Assembly (NCBI GenBank): GCA_964416065.1
Contig: CAYQCL010000041.1
Coordinates: 1-17,987, forward strand
From: Limiplasma sp964416065
GTDB lineage: Bacteria > Bacillota > Clostridia > Christensenellales > Aristaeellaceae
Reading direction: 5' to 3'
DNA: 17,987 nucleotides
Shown here: piece by piece, positions 6,180-14,004 of the stretch
How the letters are laid out: each line of letters starts with the position of its first letter
Position numbering within the stretch: the first letter of the stretch is position 1
The notes under the pieces: generated by a model
The model's input: only the letters and a program-made list of their open reading frames with translations
The model's database searches: none
What the model was told of the DNA's origin: nothing
Program-made: the position numbers and the translations under genes

Positions 6180-7271
6180 ATGCGGGAAGAATCTGGCGTC
6201 AAACGAATCGCCTGGATGGATCGGGCGCGCTTTTTTGCCATCCTAATGGTGGTTTTGTGCCATGCGGTTGAATTTGGCTATGCGTTTGATCCCTGGTTTT
6301 TCAGAAATTATTTTGATCTTTCCACCTGGATAGAGCGTTTTTTGTTTTTGACGATGGGCCGTCTCGGCGTCCCCCTGCTCCTGTTTCTGACGGGCACGCT
6401 GATGCTTAATCGCGACTATACCACGGACGACCAGATCCGCGCGTTTTACAAAAAGAATTATCTTCGCATCTTCATCTGCGTCGAATGCTGGATCGTGCTT
6501 TACGGCTTTTATCTCTCCTGGCGCAACGCCCTCCCCTTTGACTGGCGCGGGACGCTTCTTGCCCTGGCGGCGCTTAAACAGGTGCCCCTGGGACACATGT
6601 GGTACACGCCGATGCTCTTGGGCCTCTACCTGCTGCTGCCCTTCGCGGCGCGGGCCGTTCGCGGCGTCTCGCTCAGGACGCTGGGGGCCGTCTGCCTCGT
6701 CTCCTTCTTCTGCTTTTCGGCCATGCCGACCGTGAGCCTCGCCCGTGAAATCAGCGGAAGAAGCGGATACGAATCGCTGCTGGATCTGGGCTTCAGCGGC
6801 GGGCTGTATGGACTTTACGTTCTTTTGGGCTATATCGCGGCGCAGCGGAAGGCGCTTCGGCGAATCCCTAACTTTGCGCTGTGGATAGGATTCCTCTCAT
6901 GTGTGGCGTTGACGATGGCCTTTCAATATTGGAGCTATGCGTGTGGGCAGCCCTACAAGGTATGGTATGATTTCAGCGGTATTCTCATCGGCGCGCTTCT
7001 GCTCTTTGAGCTTTTTCGCCGTTCGGGCGCGCGGGACTGTCCGCATCTGGATCGGATTGCGGCCTATTTTTCCAGACGCAGCTTCGCGATCTATTTCCTG
7101 CATTTCCCCATCATGGACGCGCTTCACGAGCTGGGTGTTCAGAGATGGCTTGGCCCCTCACGCTGGCAAACGCTGTTTTTCTGGTGTGCCTCTCTGGCGG
7201 GCAGTCTGTTTCTATGCTGGGTTCTCGAGCATGTGAAATTGATCCGGAAATACCTGCTATATATTTCGTAA
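6180..7271 (+). CDS. Membrane acyltransferase, acyltransferase-3 family
   Basis: Proteins of this family move acyl groups (acetyl or succinyl, for example) onto surface or exported sugars and other molecules, working inside the cytoplasmic membrane. The 363-residue product is polytopic with about ten membrane segments. The N-terminal segment carries RARFFAILMVVLCH, with the family's conserved Arg and His (H28). A GHMWYTPMLLGLYLLLP stretch and a late YFLHFPIMDALH segment are also typical. Its size is normal. GGGAGG sits 7 nt before the ATG. It has its own promoter, overlapping that of the divergent NUDIX gene. No polysaccharide genes are nearby, so the acceptor is unknown. No strong terminator follows it; an imperfect hairpin near 7276-7292 is weak. 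Confidence 0.85.
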   Translation: MREESGVKRIAWMDRARFFAILMVVLCHAVEFGYAFDPWFFRNYFDLSTWIERFLFLTMGRLGVPLLLFLTGTLMLNRDYTTDDQIRAFYKKNYLRIFICVECWIVLYGFYLSWRNALPFDWRGTLLALAALKQVPLGHMWYTPMLLGLYLLLPFAARAVRGVSLRTLGAVCLVSFFCFSAMPTVSLAREISGRSGYESLLDLGFSGGLYGLYVLLGYIAAQRKALRRIPNFALWIGFLSCVALTMAFQYWSYACGQPYKVWYDFSGILIGALLLFELFRRSGARDCPHLDRIAAYFSRRSFAIYFLHFPIMDALHELGVQRWLGPSRWQTLFFWCASLAGSLFLCWVLEHVKLIRKYLLYIS

Positions 7272-7328
7272 AGCCGACCGTTTCCCAAACCGTCTTCTCT
7301 GTAACTTTCCGATTTCTATCCAAAAATC

Positions 7329-7357
7329 TTGAAAAGCCATCTGCGATGCTGTATAAT
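7329..7357 (+). promoter_or_regulatory. Sigma-70 promoter of scfA
   Basis: TTGAAA (7329-7334), a 17-nt spacer and a perfect TATAAT (7352-7357) lie about 40 nt before the SCIFF precursor gene. This near-consensus promoter fits strong constitutive expression of a precursor peptide. Confidence 0.85.
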
Positions 7358-7394
7358 GAAATGTGTGAATGAATCCTGAATTGGAGGGAATCCC

Positions 7395-7589
7395 ATGAAG
7401 CATATCAAGACCGTTTCGGAACCCTGTCTGCGTCAGTCTCTGACCCATGGCGGCTGTGGCGAGTGCCAGAGCTCCTGCCAGAGCGCGTGCAAGACTAGCT
7501 GCACCGTTGCCAACCAGAGCTGCGCCAACAAGGACAATCAGGTTCTGGCTGGCCATGACGGCAAGGTGAACCATTCCTTCGGCAAGTAA
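7395..7589 (+). CDS. scfA: SCIFF ranthipeptide precursor (six cysteines in forty-five residues)
   Basis: SCIFF peptides are conserved across Clostridia and are modified by the adjacent radical SAM enzyme, which links cysteine sulfurs to other residues. The product opens with MKHIKT and has the family's cysteine ladder: C21, C24, C28, C32, C36 and C43, including the motif CKTSCTVANQSC. An extra Cys11 lies in the leader part. The family motif ends near residue 45, but this product runs to residue 64 with a tail KDNQVLAGHDGKVNHSFGK, longer than the classical peptide. GGAGGG precedes the ATG. A promoter lies upstream, and a terminator separates the gene from scfB, so the precursor can be made in excess over the enzyme. 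Family identification is firm; the role of the mature peptide is not established from this sequence. Confidence 0.95.
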   Translation: MKHIKTVSEPCLRQSLTHGGCGECQSSCQSACKTSCTVANQSCANKDNQVLAGHDGKVNHSFGK

Positions 7590-7606
7590 GCCGAACAAAG
7601 GCTGCG

Positions 7607-7639
7607 GCCGCATTGCCATAGCGATGCGGCGCTTTTTTT
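7607..7639 (+). terminator. Terminator between scfA and scfB
   Basis: GCCGCAT (7607-7613) pairs with ATGCGGC (7624-7630), extended inward by one wobble and two GC pairs, then GC and seven T (7633-7639). The T-run ends about 20 nt before scfB. It should act as a partial terminator so that precursor mRNA exceeds maturase mRNA. I see no separate promoter for scfB after it. Confidence 0.9.
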
Positions 7640-7658
7640 GACTTTAAGGAGGATACGA

Positions 7659-9023
7659 ATGATCCATCTGTTTGAGGCTGTAGGACGAAAGATGGCGCTG
7701 GACGTAGGGAGCGGTGCCGTGATGTCCCTAGACGATATCGCCTATGACGCACTTTCCCTGTTTTTGGATGAACCTGATGCGGATATCGTCGAGCGTCTTT
7801 CGCAAAAATATCAGCGTGGGGACGTTGAGGAAACCGTCGCGGAGCTGAAGCAGCTCATCGCCGACGGCTATCTGGACACGTCGGACGACTATTCGGGCGT
7901 GAAGCCGGCCGACGCGGGCGTGGTCAAGGCCATGTGCCTGCACGCGGCGCACGACTGCAACCTGCGCTGCAAATACTGCTTCGCCGACACAGGCGAGTAC
8001 CACATGCACAGCCGGTCTCTGCTCTCCGCCGAGACCGGCAAAAAGGCGCTGGACTGGCTTGTCTCCCACAGCGGGAACCGGCGCAACCTCGAGGTGGACT
8101 TCTTCGGCGGCGAGCCGCTGATGAATTTCGGCGTCATCAAAGAGGTCGTGGCCTACGGACGGGAGCTTGAAAAGAAGCACGGCAAGGTTTTCAAATTCAC
8201 CACCACCACCAACGCCGTCCTCATGAACGACGAGATCATGGACTTCCTGAATCGGGAGATGGACAACGTCGTCATCTCCATCGACGGCCGCCGCGACGTA
8301 CATGACCGCATGCGCCCCACACCCAACGGCAAGGGCAGCTATGACCTCATCATCGAAAAGGCGAAGGAATTCGCCAAACGACGCGGCCAGCAGCGCTACT
8401 ACCTGCGCGGCACCTTCACCCGCTACAACCTCGACTTTTCCGAGGATGTGTTCCATCTGGCCGACATGGGCTTCGAGCAGCTCTCCATCGAGCCTGTGGT
8501 GACGGACGAAAGCCATGACTACGCCATCCGCGAAAGCGATCTGCCCCAGGTCTATGACGAGTATGAGCGGCTGGCCCGCAAATATGTGGCCTACCGCCGC
8601 GACGGGAAGTGGTTCAACTTCTTCCATTTCATGGTCGATCTGACGGGCGGGCCGTGCCTGAAAAAGCGGCTCACCGGCTGCGGCGCGGGCAACGAGTACG
8701 TCGCCGTCACCGCCGAGGGCGACATCTACCCCTGCCACCAATTCGTGGGCCGCGAGGGAATGCGCATGGGCTCCGTGCTGGACGGCAGCTTCGACACCCA
8801 GATGCAGTCCCGCTTCCAGCAAAACACCGTGCTCACCAAGGAGAAGTGCTCCAAATGCTGGGCGCGCTTCTATTGCAGCGGCGGCTGCCAGGCCAACGCC
8901 CACGCCTTCAACGGCGATATTTCCAAGCCCTATGAGATGGAGTGCAGGCTGGAGCAAAAGCGTTTGGAATGTGCCATGGCCATTTATGCCATCGAGCACG
9001 AGCAAAGCGAGGCGATGGAGTGA
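7659..9023 (+). CDS. scfB: SCIFF peptide maturase, radical SAM/SPASM
   Basis: This enzyme forms thioether cross-links in the SCIFF peptide encoded just upstream. The 454-residue product starts with a short region resembling a peptide-recognition domain (about 1-85). The radical SAM core follows with C100-x3-C104-x2-C107 and a GGEP motif (150-153). The C-terminal SPASM region carries Cys at 333, 341, 359, 397, 400, 406, 410 and 429, enough for two auxiliary clusters. Length and order match the family. AAGGAGG lies 7 nt before the ATG at 7659, so I chose that over a frame extension back to 7638 inside the terminator. Transcription probably comes from readthrough of the scfA terminator. All motifs are intact, in contrast to the other SPASM gene in this window. 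Confidence 0.95.
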   Translation: MIHLFEAVGRKMALDVGSGAVMSLDDIAYDALSLFLDEPDADIVERLSQKYQRGDVEETVAELKQLIADGYLDTSDDYSGVKPADAGVVKAMCLHAAHDCNLRCKYCFADTGEYHMHSRSLLSAETGKKALDWLVSHSGNRRNLEVDFFGGEPLMNFGVIKEVVAYGRELEKKHGKVFKFTTTTNAVLMNDEIMDFLNREMDNVVISIDGRRDVHDRMRPTPNGKGSYDLIIEKAKEFAKRRGQQRYYLRGTFTRYNLDFSEDVFHLADMGFEQLSIEPVVTDESHDYAIRESDLPQVYDEYERLARKYVAYRRDGKWFNFFHFMVDLTGGPCLKKRLTGCGAGNEYVAVTAEGDIYPCHQFVGREGMRMGSVLDGSFDTQMQSRFQQNTVLTKEKCSKCWARFYCSGGCQANAHAFNGDISKPYEMECRLEQKRLECAMAIYAIEHEQSEAME

Positions 9024-9101
9024 CTTTCAGCCTTTCCAGACTCATGTTCCGGCAAATGTGAACGCCTCCCCTGAACACGTTTGATGTTTTTCCAAAAAAT
9101 C

Positions 9102-9144
9102 TTCATGCCGTGTTCATGATAATGTCAAAATTGAATGCTATGAT
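9102..9144 (+). promoter_or_regulatory. htrA promoter: extended -10 with a possible response-regulator site
   Basis: TG-C-TATGAT (9136-9144) is an extended -10, but no good -35 lies 16-18 nt upstream. In its place there are two TTCATG copies (9102-9107 and 9113-9118) exactly 11 bp apart. That spacing is typical of OmpR/PhoB-family response-regulator direct repeats, and the second copy overlaps the -35 position. This suggests activation by a two-component system, as known for htrA genes in other Firmicutes. The hexamers are visible; the regulator is inferred. Confidence 0.4.
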
Positions 9145-9170
9145 AGGTGCGTAGTAAGGAGGGACACTAC

Positions 9171-10430
9171 ATGAAGACCTTAAAAAAGAATGTATATGGA
9201 TATGTTGCTATCGTACTGGCCTTGGCGATTGTGATTGTCGGATCGGTCGTTTTCTTCCAGCGTAACACCACTGCCGGAGCGGAAAGCGCGACGATTTCCG
9301 AAAACGCGACCGTCGTTACCAGTCCCTTTACCGAAGCCGTACAGAAGGTTCACGGCAGTGTGATCGGCGTAAATAACTACACGACGGTTCGCTCTAACAA
9401 TTATGGATACGGCTATGGGTTTGGATACGGCGATCGCAACAGCGATCAGGACAGCAACCGTCAGGTGCTTCAGGGCAGCGGTAGCGGCGTCGTCGTGGCC
9501 AAGGGCTATGTGCTAACCAACTACCATGTGGTTGAGGATTCGACTATGCTGGAGGTTACCAGTGGCGATGAGGTTTATCCCGCTGAGCTGAGAGGAACGG
9601 ACGAGAGCAAGGACATCGCTGTTCTTTATGTGGCCGATCTGGAGATTGAGCCCGTGGTTCTGGGCGACAGCGACCAAGTGAGCGTCGGCGACTGGGCGAT
9701 CTGTATCGGAAATCCGCTCAGCTTTACCGGCACCACGACCGTTGGTATCATCTCCGCGCTCAATCGTGAGATTGCCAGTAGCGCGAAAGATGCCTACGGC
9801 AAGCGCACCACCAACACCATGATTCAGACGGACGCGGCCATCAACGCCGGCAATAGCGGCGGCGGCATGTTCAACGTGGCCGGCGAGCTGATCGGCGTAC
9901 CCAGCATGAAGTACACCGGCTCCGTTTACTCCGGCACCACGGTCGAGGGCATCGGCATGGCGATCCCGATCAACGAGTGCAAGCAGCTGATCAACGACGT
10001 TCTCGCCGGCAACGGCAATGTGCAAAGCAGCGCCTCTGCGGCGGATGACACCTCCTCGGGGAGCATCACCAGCGGCAACCAGCCCCGCATTGGCGTGACC
10101 GTCACCAACCTCAACACCTCCAGCTATGCGCTTGCAAACGGCCTACTGCCCAACGGCGCTTATGTCAAGGAGGTCGAGGCTGGTTCTCCCGCCGAGAATG
10201 CTGGCATCCAGGTGGGCGACATCGTGGTCGAGGTGGACGGCACCGTCATCACCAGCACCACACAGATGGTTTCGCTTCTCCAGTCCAAGCAGGCGGGCGA
10301 CGAGATCAGCGTGAAGATCTATCGCGTCGAGGGCGGCCTCGACAATGTGGAGGATCAGACCAATATTCCCGACGGTGACTATGTTGATCTGACCGTTGAA
10401 CTCGCCTTGCTGGATGACGTGCAGCAGTGA
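9171..10430 (+). CDS. HtrA/DegP-type serine protease with PDZ domain, membrane anchored
   Basis: HtrA proteases degrade or refold damaged proteins outside the cytoplasmic membrane. The 419-residue product has one N-terminal membrane anchor (about 8-29). An extracellular linker follows with a Tyr/Gly-rich run near 78-87. The trypsin-like domain shows the triad H119 (TNYHVVED), D148 (KDIAVLYV) and S229 (AGNSGGG). A PDZ domain (about 306-405) contains GSPAENAGIQVGDIVVEVDG. The active-site loop reads GNSGGGMF where many family members have GNSGGPL. AAGGAGGG lies 7 nt before the ATG at 9171, which I prefer to a GTG at 9147. It is monocistronic, with a possible response-regulator site upstream and a strong terminator downstream. 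Substrates are unknown. Confidence 0.93.
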   Translation: MKTLKKNVYGYVAIVLALAIVIVGSVVFFQRNTTAGAESATISENATVVTSPFTEAVQKVHGSVIGVNNYTTVRSNNYGYGYGFGYGDRNSDQDSNRQVLQGSGSGVVVAKGYVLTNYHVVEDSTMLEVTSGDEVYPAELRGTDESKDIAVLYVADLEIEPVVLGDSDQVSVGDWAICIGNPLSFTGTTTVGIISALNREIASSAKDAYGKRTTNTMIQTDAAINAGNSGGGMFNVAGELIGVPSMKYTGSVYSGTTVEGIGMAIPINECKQLINDVLAGNGNVQSSASAADDTSSGSITSGNQPRIGVTVTNLNTSSYALANGLLPNGAYVKEVEAGSPAENAGIQVGDIVVEVDGTVITSTTQMVSLLQSKQAGDEISVKIYRVEGGLDNVEDQTNIPDGDYVDLTVELALLDDVQQ

Positions 10431-10489
10431 CCGTAAAGCTCTGATTGCCGCCGAAGCCTTGGGGCAGTGCGGAAGGATGAAATTAGGGG

Positions 10490-10530
10490 GAGAAGCCGCG
10501 AAAGTTCGCGGCTTCTCCTACTGTTTTTTT
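10490..10530 (+). terminator. Strong terminator after the HtrA gene
   Basis: A near-perfect 13-bp stem GAGAAGCCGCGAA / TTCGCGGCTTCTC (10490-10517) is followed by CTACTG and seven T (10524-10530). A second, weaker hairpin with a bulge and five T lies at 10565-10592 just before the next promoter. Confidence 0.9.
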
Positions 10531-10598
10531 GCCTTTCTCGCGCGCCTCTGTCTCCTTGCCGCCTAAAAGGCGCATGGGAACGCGTCCTTTTTCGCTCG

Positions 10599-10627
10599 TT
10601 GACAGTCCGATGGGAACAGGGTATGAT
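10599..10627 (+). promoter_or_regulatory. Sigma-70 promoter of the MFS-GDPD operon
   Basis: TTGACA (10599-10604), a 17-nt spacer and TATGAT (10622-10627) lie 39 nt before the transporter start. It is a near-consensus promoter. Confidence 0.85.
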
Positions 10628-10666
10628 TAAGGAAATCCCCTATTCTGCAAAAGGGAGGTTTCTCTC

Positions 10667-11977
10667 ATGAAGCTGAACTACAAGCGCACGCTCCTGGTCG
10701 GTCTGGCCTTCCTGTCCATCTGCGCCTTCTGGCAGCTATATGACAACGTGGTTCCCCTGATTCTGAAAAACACCTTCCATGTGCCGGATGATATCGCGGG
10801 TGTCATTATGGCGCTGGATAACGTGCTGGCGCTGTTTCTACTGCCGCTGTTCGGCAAGCTGTCCGACAGCTGTCACACGAGGCTGGGCAAGCGCATGCCG
10901 TTCATCATCGGCGGCACGCTGAGCGCGGTGATCCTGATGAATCTCCTGCCAGTTGCGGATCAGCGGCAGAGCCTCGTCATGTTCATCGTCGTTCTGGGCC
11001 TCCTGCTCATCGCCATGGGCACCTATCGCTCGCCCGCCGTGGCGCTCATGCCGGACGTCACGCCTAAGCCGCTGCGCAGCAAGGGCAACGCGATCATCAA
11101 CCTGATGGGCACAGTGGGTGGCGTCTTCACCCTCGCCGCGACCGGCTTCCTTGTGACCAAAAACGACGCGGGTCGGGAGAACTACGCCTGGCTCTTCCTC
11201 GCCGTTTCCATTCTGATGCTTCTTTCCGTCGTTATTCTGGTGCTGACGATCCGCGAAAACAAGCTTGCCCGTGAGGTGGAGCTTAAAAACCTCGCGCAAG
11301 AGGATGCCGTCGATGCTGAGCCAGACGAGACGCTCTCGTCGGGCATCGGTTCCAGGTCGCTCGACCCTGCGCTTCGTCGAAGCCTGATCCTTATTCTCTG
11401 CTCCGTCGCCCTGTGGTTTATGGGCTATAACGCCGTCACCACTGCCTTTACCAAATATGTGAGCGTGCAATGGGGCTACGACATCAAGGCCGCCTCCCAA
11501 TGTCTGATGGTCGCGACGGTGGGCGCCGTGGTTAGCTATCTGCCGGTGGGCATGCTCTCCTCCCGCTTCGGACGCAAACGCGTCATTCAGGTCGGCGTGC
11601 TGCTGCTGGCGCTGAGCTTCGCGTCCGCCGGTCTCTTTACCGGCTTCAGCCCTGCGTTGTATGTGATCTTCGCGTTGGTCGGTGCCGCCTGGGCCATGAT
11701 CAACGTCAATTCCTATCCAATGGTGGTGGAGATTTCCAAAAGCGGCGACGTAGGCAAATTCACCGGCTATTATTACACCTTCTCCATGGCGGCGCAGATC
11801 GTGACCCCCATTCTCAGCGGCTGGCTTTTGGAGCATGTGGGCTATTTCACGCTTTTACCCTATGCGGCGATCATGGTGGCGCTTTCCTTCGTCACCATCA
11901 GTCTGACCAAGCACGGGGACAGCCGTCCCGAGCCGCCCAAGAGCAGGCTCGAGGCTTTTGACGCGGGAGATGATTGA
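10667..11977 (+). CDS. MFS transporter, sugar (GPH/SLC45-like) type
   Basis: This is a secondary transporter of the cytoplasmic membrane. The 436-residue product has about twelve hydrophobic segments with a charged central loop (about 200-240, EDAVDAEPDE). After the second segment it carries GKLSDSCHTRLGKRMPFI. That pattern (G-x-x-S-D then R-x-G-R/K-R-x-P) is shared by glycoside-pentoside-hexuronide and SLC45-type sugar carriers. A second MFS signature, SRFGRKRV, follows segment 8. GGGAGG precedes the ATG by 8 nt. Its stop is 2 nt before the start of a glycerophosphodiester phosphodiesterase gene, so the two are one operon. The substrate cannot be read from sequence; a sugar or a polyol phosphate breakdown product would both suit the context. 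Confidence 0.85.
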   Translation: MKLNYKRTLLVGLAFLSICAFWQLYDNVVPLILKNTFHVPDDIAGVIMALDNVLALFLLPLFGKLSDSCHTRLGKRMPFIIGGTLSAVILMNLLPVADQRQSLVMFIVVLGLLLIAMGTYRSPAVALMPDVTPKPLRSKGNAIINLMGTVGGVFTLAATGFLVTKNDAGRENYAWLFLAVSILMLLSVVILVLTIRENKLAREVELKNLAQEDAVDAEPDETLSSGIGSRSLDPALRRSLILILCSVALWFMGYNAVTTAFTKYVSVQWGYDIKAASQCLMVATVGAVVSYLPVGMLSSRFGRKRVIQVGVLLLALSFASAGLFTGFSPALYVIFALVGAAWAMINVNSYPMVVEISKSGDVGKFTGYYYTFSMAAQIVTPILSGWLLEHVGYFTLLPYAAIMVALSFVTISLTKHGDSRPEPPKSRLEAFDAGDD

Positions 11978-11979
11978 AT

Positions 11980-12816
11980 ATGAATGCCTTTTTCTGGATC
12001 CTGCTTCTTCTTGCGGCGATTTGCGCGCTATACCTGTTTTTGATCGCGCCCAGCCGCGCTCGTCCCGACGCCGGTGCGCTCAAGGGCTGGCTTTACGCGC
12101 ATCGCGGGCTTCACGATGGCAACCATGAAATTCCTGAAAACAGCCTGGCCGCTTTCCGTCGCGCGGTGGAGTCTGGCTACGGTATGGAGCTTGACGTTCA
12201 GCTTACCAAGGACGGGAGGCTTGTGGTTCATCACGACGGAAATTTGAAGCGCATATGTGGTGTGGATCGCAACATCCGTGATATGACTTATGAGGAATTA
12301 TGCGCCGTGCCCCTTCCGGACGGCTCTAAAGTACCGCTGTTTCAAGAGGTGCTTGAACTGGTAGACGGGCGCGCGCCCCTGATCGTGGAGGTCAAGCACT
12401 ACGGCAGCCCGTCAAAGAACGCCTCCGTGACGCTCGAGCACCTTCGTGCCTACAACGGTCCTTATTGCGTGGAGAGCTTCAATCCCATCGCCATGCGCTA
12501 TTTCAAAAAAAACGCTCCGAACATCGTGCGCGGGCAGCTGTCCATGGGAGGAAAGCGCACGCCTGGCGAGCTTGGCCATCTTTCATTCCTCGCACTTAAA
12601 AGCCTGATGGTCAACTGCATCAGCCGCCCGCATTTTATCGCCTATTCCGTATCGGACGACCGCACGCTTGGCATGTGGCTGATGAGGCGACTGTTTCATC
12701 CCCTTCTTGCCGCGTGGACGATCCGTGGGCAGGAAACGCTGGAAAAAAGCCTTGCGCGCGGCTATTCCCTGCCCATTTTTGAGCTTTTTACCCCGCGGCG
12801 AAGTGATCGCGGATAA
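11980..12816 (+). CDS. Glycerophosphodiester phosphodiesterase, UgpQ/GDPD family
   Basis: GDPD enzymes hydrolyse glycerophosphodiesters to glycerol-3-phosphate and an alcohol. The 278-residue product begins with a membrane anchor (about 4-22). The GDPD barrel shows HRG (H41, R42), PENSLAAF (52-59), ELDVQLTKDG with metal ligands E70 and D72, and HHDGN with H84 or H85 as the catalytic base. An EVKHYG motif follows later. All expected catalytic residues are present. I chose the ATG at 11980; a TTG 6 nt earlier overlaps the stop of the transporter gene. The 2-nt gap suggests translational coupling with the MFS gene. The membrane anchor suggests it works at the membrane, perhaps on lipid or teichoic-acid-derived material; that is inference. 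Confidence 0.92.
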   Translation: MNAFFWILLLLAAICALYLFLIAPSRARPDAGALKGWLYAHRGLHDGNHEIPENSLAAFRRAVESGYGMELDVQLTKDGRLVVHHDGNLKRICGVDRNIRDMTYEELCAVPLPDGSKVPLFQEVLELVDGRAPLIVEVKHYGSPSKNASVTLEHLRAYNGPYCVESFNPIAMRYFKKNAPNIVRGQLSMGGKRTPGELGHLSFLALKSLMVNCISRPHFIAYSVSDDRTLGMWLMRRLFHPLLAAWTIRGQETLEKSLARGYSLPIFELFTPRRSDRG

Positions 12817-12838
12817 GGCGCTCTTTTCTGCGTCTCAG

Positions 12839-12868
12839 TTGACTTTCTTCCCATTCCTCACGTATAAT
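12839..12868 (+). promoter_or_regulatory. Sigma-70 promoter of the yybS-like/rplI/dnaB/yhaM operon
   Basis: TTGACT (12839-12844), an 18-nt spacer and a perfect TATAAT (12863-12868) lie 44 nt before the first gene. The following four genes are closely spaced with no terminator between them. Confidence 0.8.
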
Positions 12869-12912
12869 AAAGGGTACGTGCCCACACATGGCAAATGGAA
12901 GGAGGCGAGCTT

Positions 12913-14001
12913 ATGCAGTCCATTGCGCTCAGGCCATCCCGCGCGCGGTACGCGGTGCTGTACCTTTTGCTTTTGCTGCTGACTCTTTGCCCCATGCTGC
13001 TGCCCGCGACCACCCTTCCCGCCGCGCTGCTCATGCCGCTATGCGTCGGCCCGCTTATACGTTCCGATCAGGCGTGGATTGCATGGCTCGCCTGTTCCAT
13101 TCCCTCCGTCGTGTCGCTGGCTTGCGGCTATGCTGTCCCCTATTCGCTGAGCCTGTTGTTGCCTAGCGTGATGTGCTTTCTCGTCCTCGGGCGTCGTGGA
13201 AAGCGAAAAGGGCATCTGAGCACCCTGCGTGCCATGGCTCTGTGCATCGCCTCCTATGCCGTCTCCCTTACGCTCATCGCCTTTTGCGGGAGCCTCGCGA
13301 TGGGGGATGGGCTGGCGGGCGGACTCAAGGCCCTTCTTTTGGAACGGCTTGAAAGCGCCGAGTACCCGGGAATTGTGCTTTACCGTCTGGCGGCGATGGG
13401 CCTGATCAACGTCCCCAAGGCGTATCAAAATGCCAGTCTGCTGCTCTTCGCTTATGATCCCGTCCTGATCCGTCAGATGACGCTTTCCCTTCAGTTGACC
13501 CTCGACGTGCTTTTTCTGCGCATGATTCCCACGCTCTTTGCGCAGATTTGCCTCCTGGGCGGTATCTTTACGGTGCTTCATCACGTTTATTTTTGCGGAG
13601 CCACGCTGCTGGTGGAAGCAAACCCGCGTGTCTCCTCCGAGCGAAAGACCTATGTGCTTCCCGTCTTTCGCTTTCGAATGCTTACGCTTCCCAGACCGCT
13701 GCGCTGGCCTCTCTTTGGCGCGGGACTCAGCGGCGTTCTCCTGATTACGGCGGGCGGTTCTCTGGAAATGACGCTGGGATGGCTTCTGTACACTTCCTTT
13801 TCCATCATTGTGCAGCTTCAGGGGGCAACGGCGTCCATGTTCTGGTTGACCAAGCGCACGCCGGAGCATACGTCGCTCCATGGCGCGCTCATCGTGCTTC
13901 TGTACGTGCTGATGCCGCCCGTACTGTTTTGGATCGGCTTGGCTGATCTCATATTCCACCTTCGGGAAAGAACCATTCTTAATCATGATGGGGAGGAATG
14001 A
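12913..14001 (+). CDS. YybS-like polytopic membrane protein (DUF2232-type)
   Basis: The 362-residue product is a very hydrophobic membrane protein with about eight segments and a long central loop (about 130-170). Its position directly before rplI and dnaB is that of yybS in many Firmicutes. Size and hydrophobic pattern fit that DUF2232 family, so I call it YybS-like. I cannot identify it from motifs alone. AGGAGG precedes the ATG at 12913 by 8 nt. The stop is 3 nt before the rplI start, whose ribosome binding site lies in this gene's last codons. In the usual arrangement gdpP (a c-di-AMP phosphodiesterase gene) stands between yybS and rplI; here it is missing. Molecular function is unknown. 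Confidence 0.65.
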   Translation: MQSIALRPSRARYAVLYLLLLLLTLCPMLLPATTLPAALLMPLCVGPLIRSDQAWIAWLACSIPSVVSLACGYAVPYSLSLLLPSVMCFLVLGRRGKRKGHLSTLRAMALCIASYAVSLTLIAFCGSLAMGDGLAGGLKALLLERLESAEYPGIVLYRLAAMGLINVPKAYQNASLLLFAYDPVLIRQMTLSLQLTLDVLFLRMIPTLFAQICLLGGIFTVLHHVYFCGATLLVEANPRVSSERKTYVLPVFRFRMLTLPRPLRWPLFGAGLSGVLLITAGGSLEMTLGWLLYTSFSIIVQLQGATASMFWLTKRTPEHTSLHGALIVLLYVLMPPVLFWIGLADLIFHLRERTILNHDGEE

Positions 14002-14004
14002 ATC

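Noticed and set aside
7728..9005. 425-codon open frame antisense to scfB
   Set aside because: It lies wholly inside the well-supported scfB gene on the other strand. Its sequence is a low-information shadow of GC-rich codons and has no recognised motif.
10467..10670. 67-codon open frame between the HtrA and MFS genes
   Set aside because: It runs through the terminator hairpin and the MFS promoter; these signals explain the sequence better.
13039..13986. Open frame antisense to the YybS-like gene
   Set aside because: It lacks a ribosome binding site and has highly polar, repetitive composition. The plus-strand frame is a clear membrane protein within an operon.
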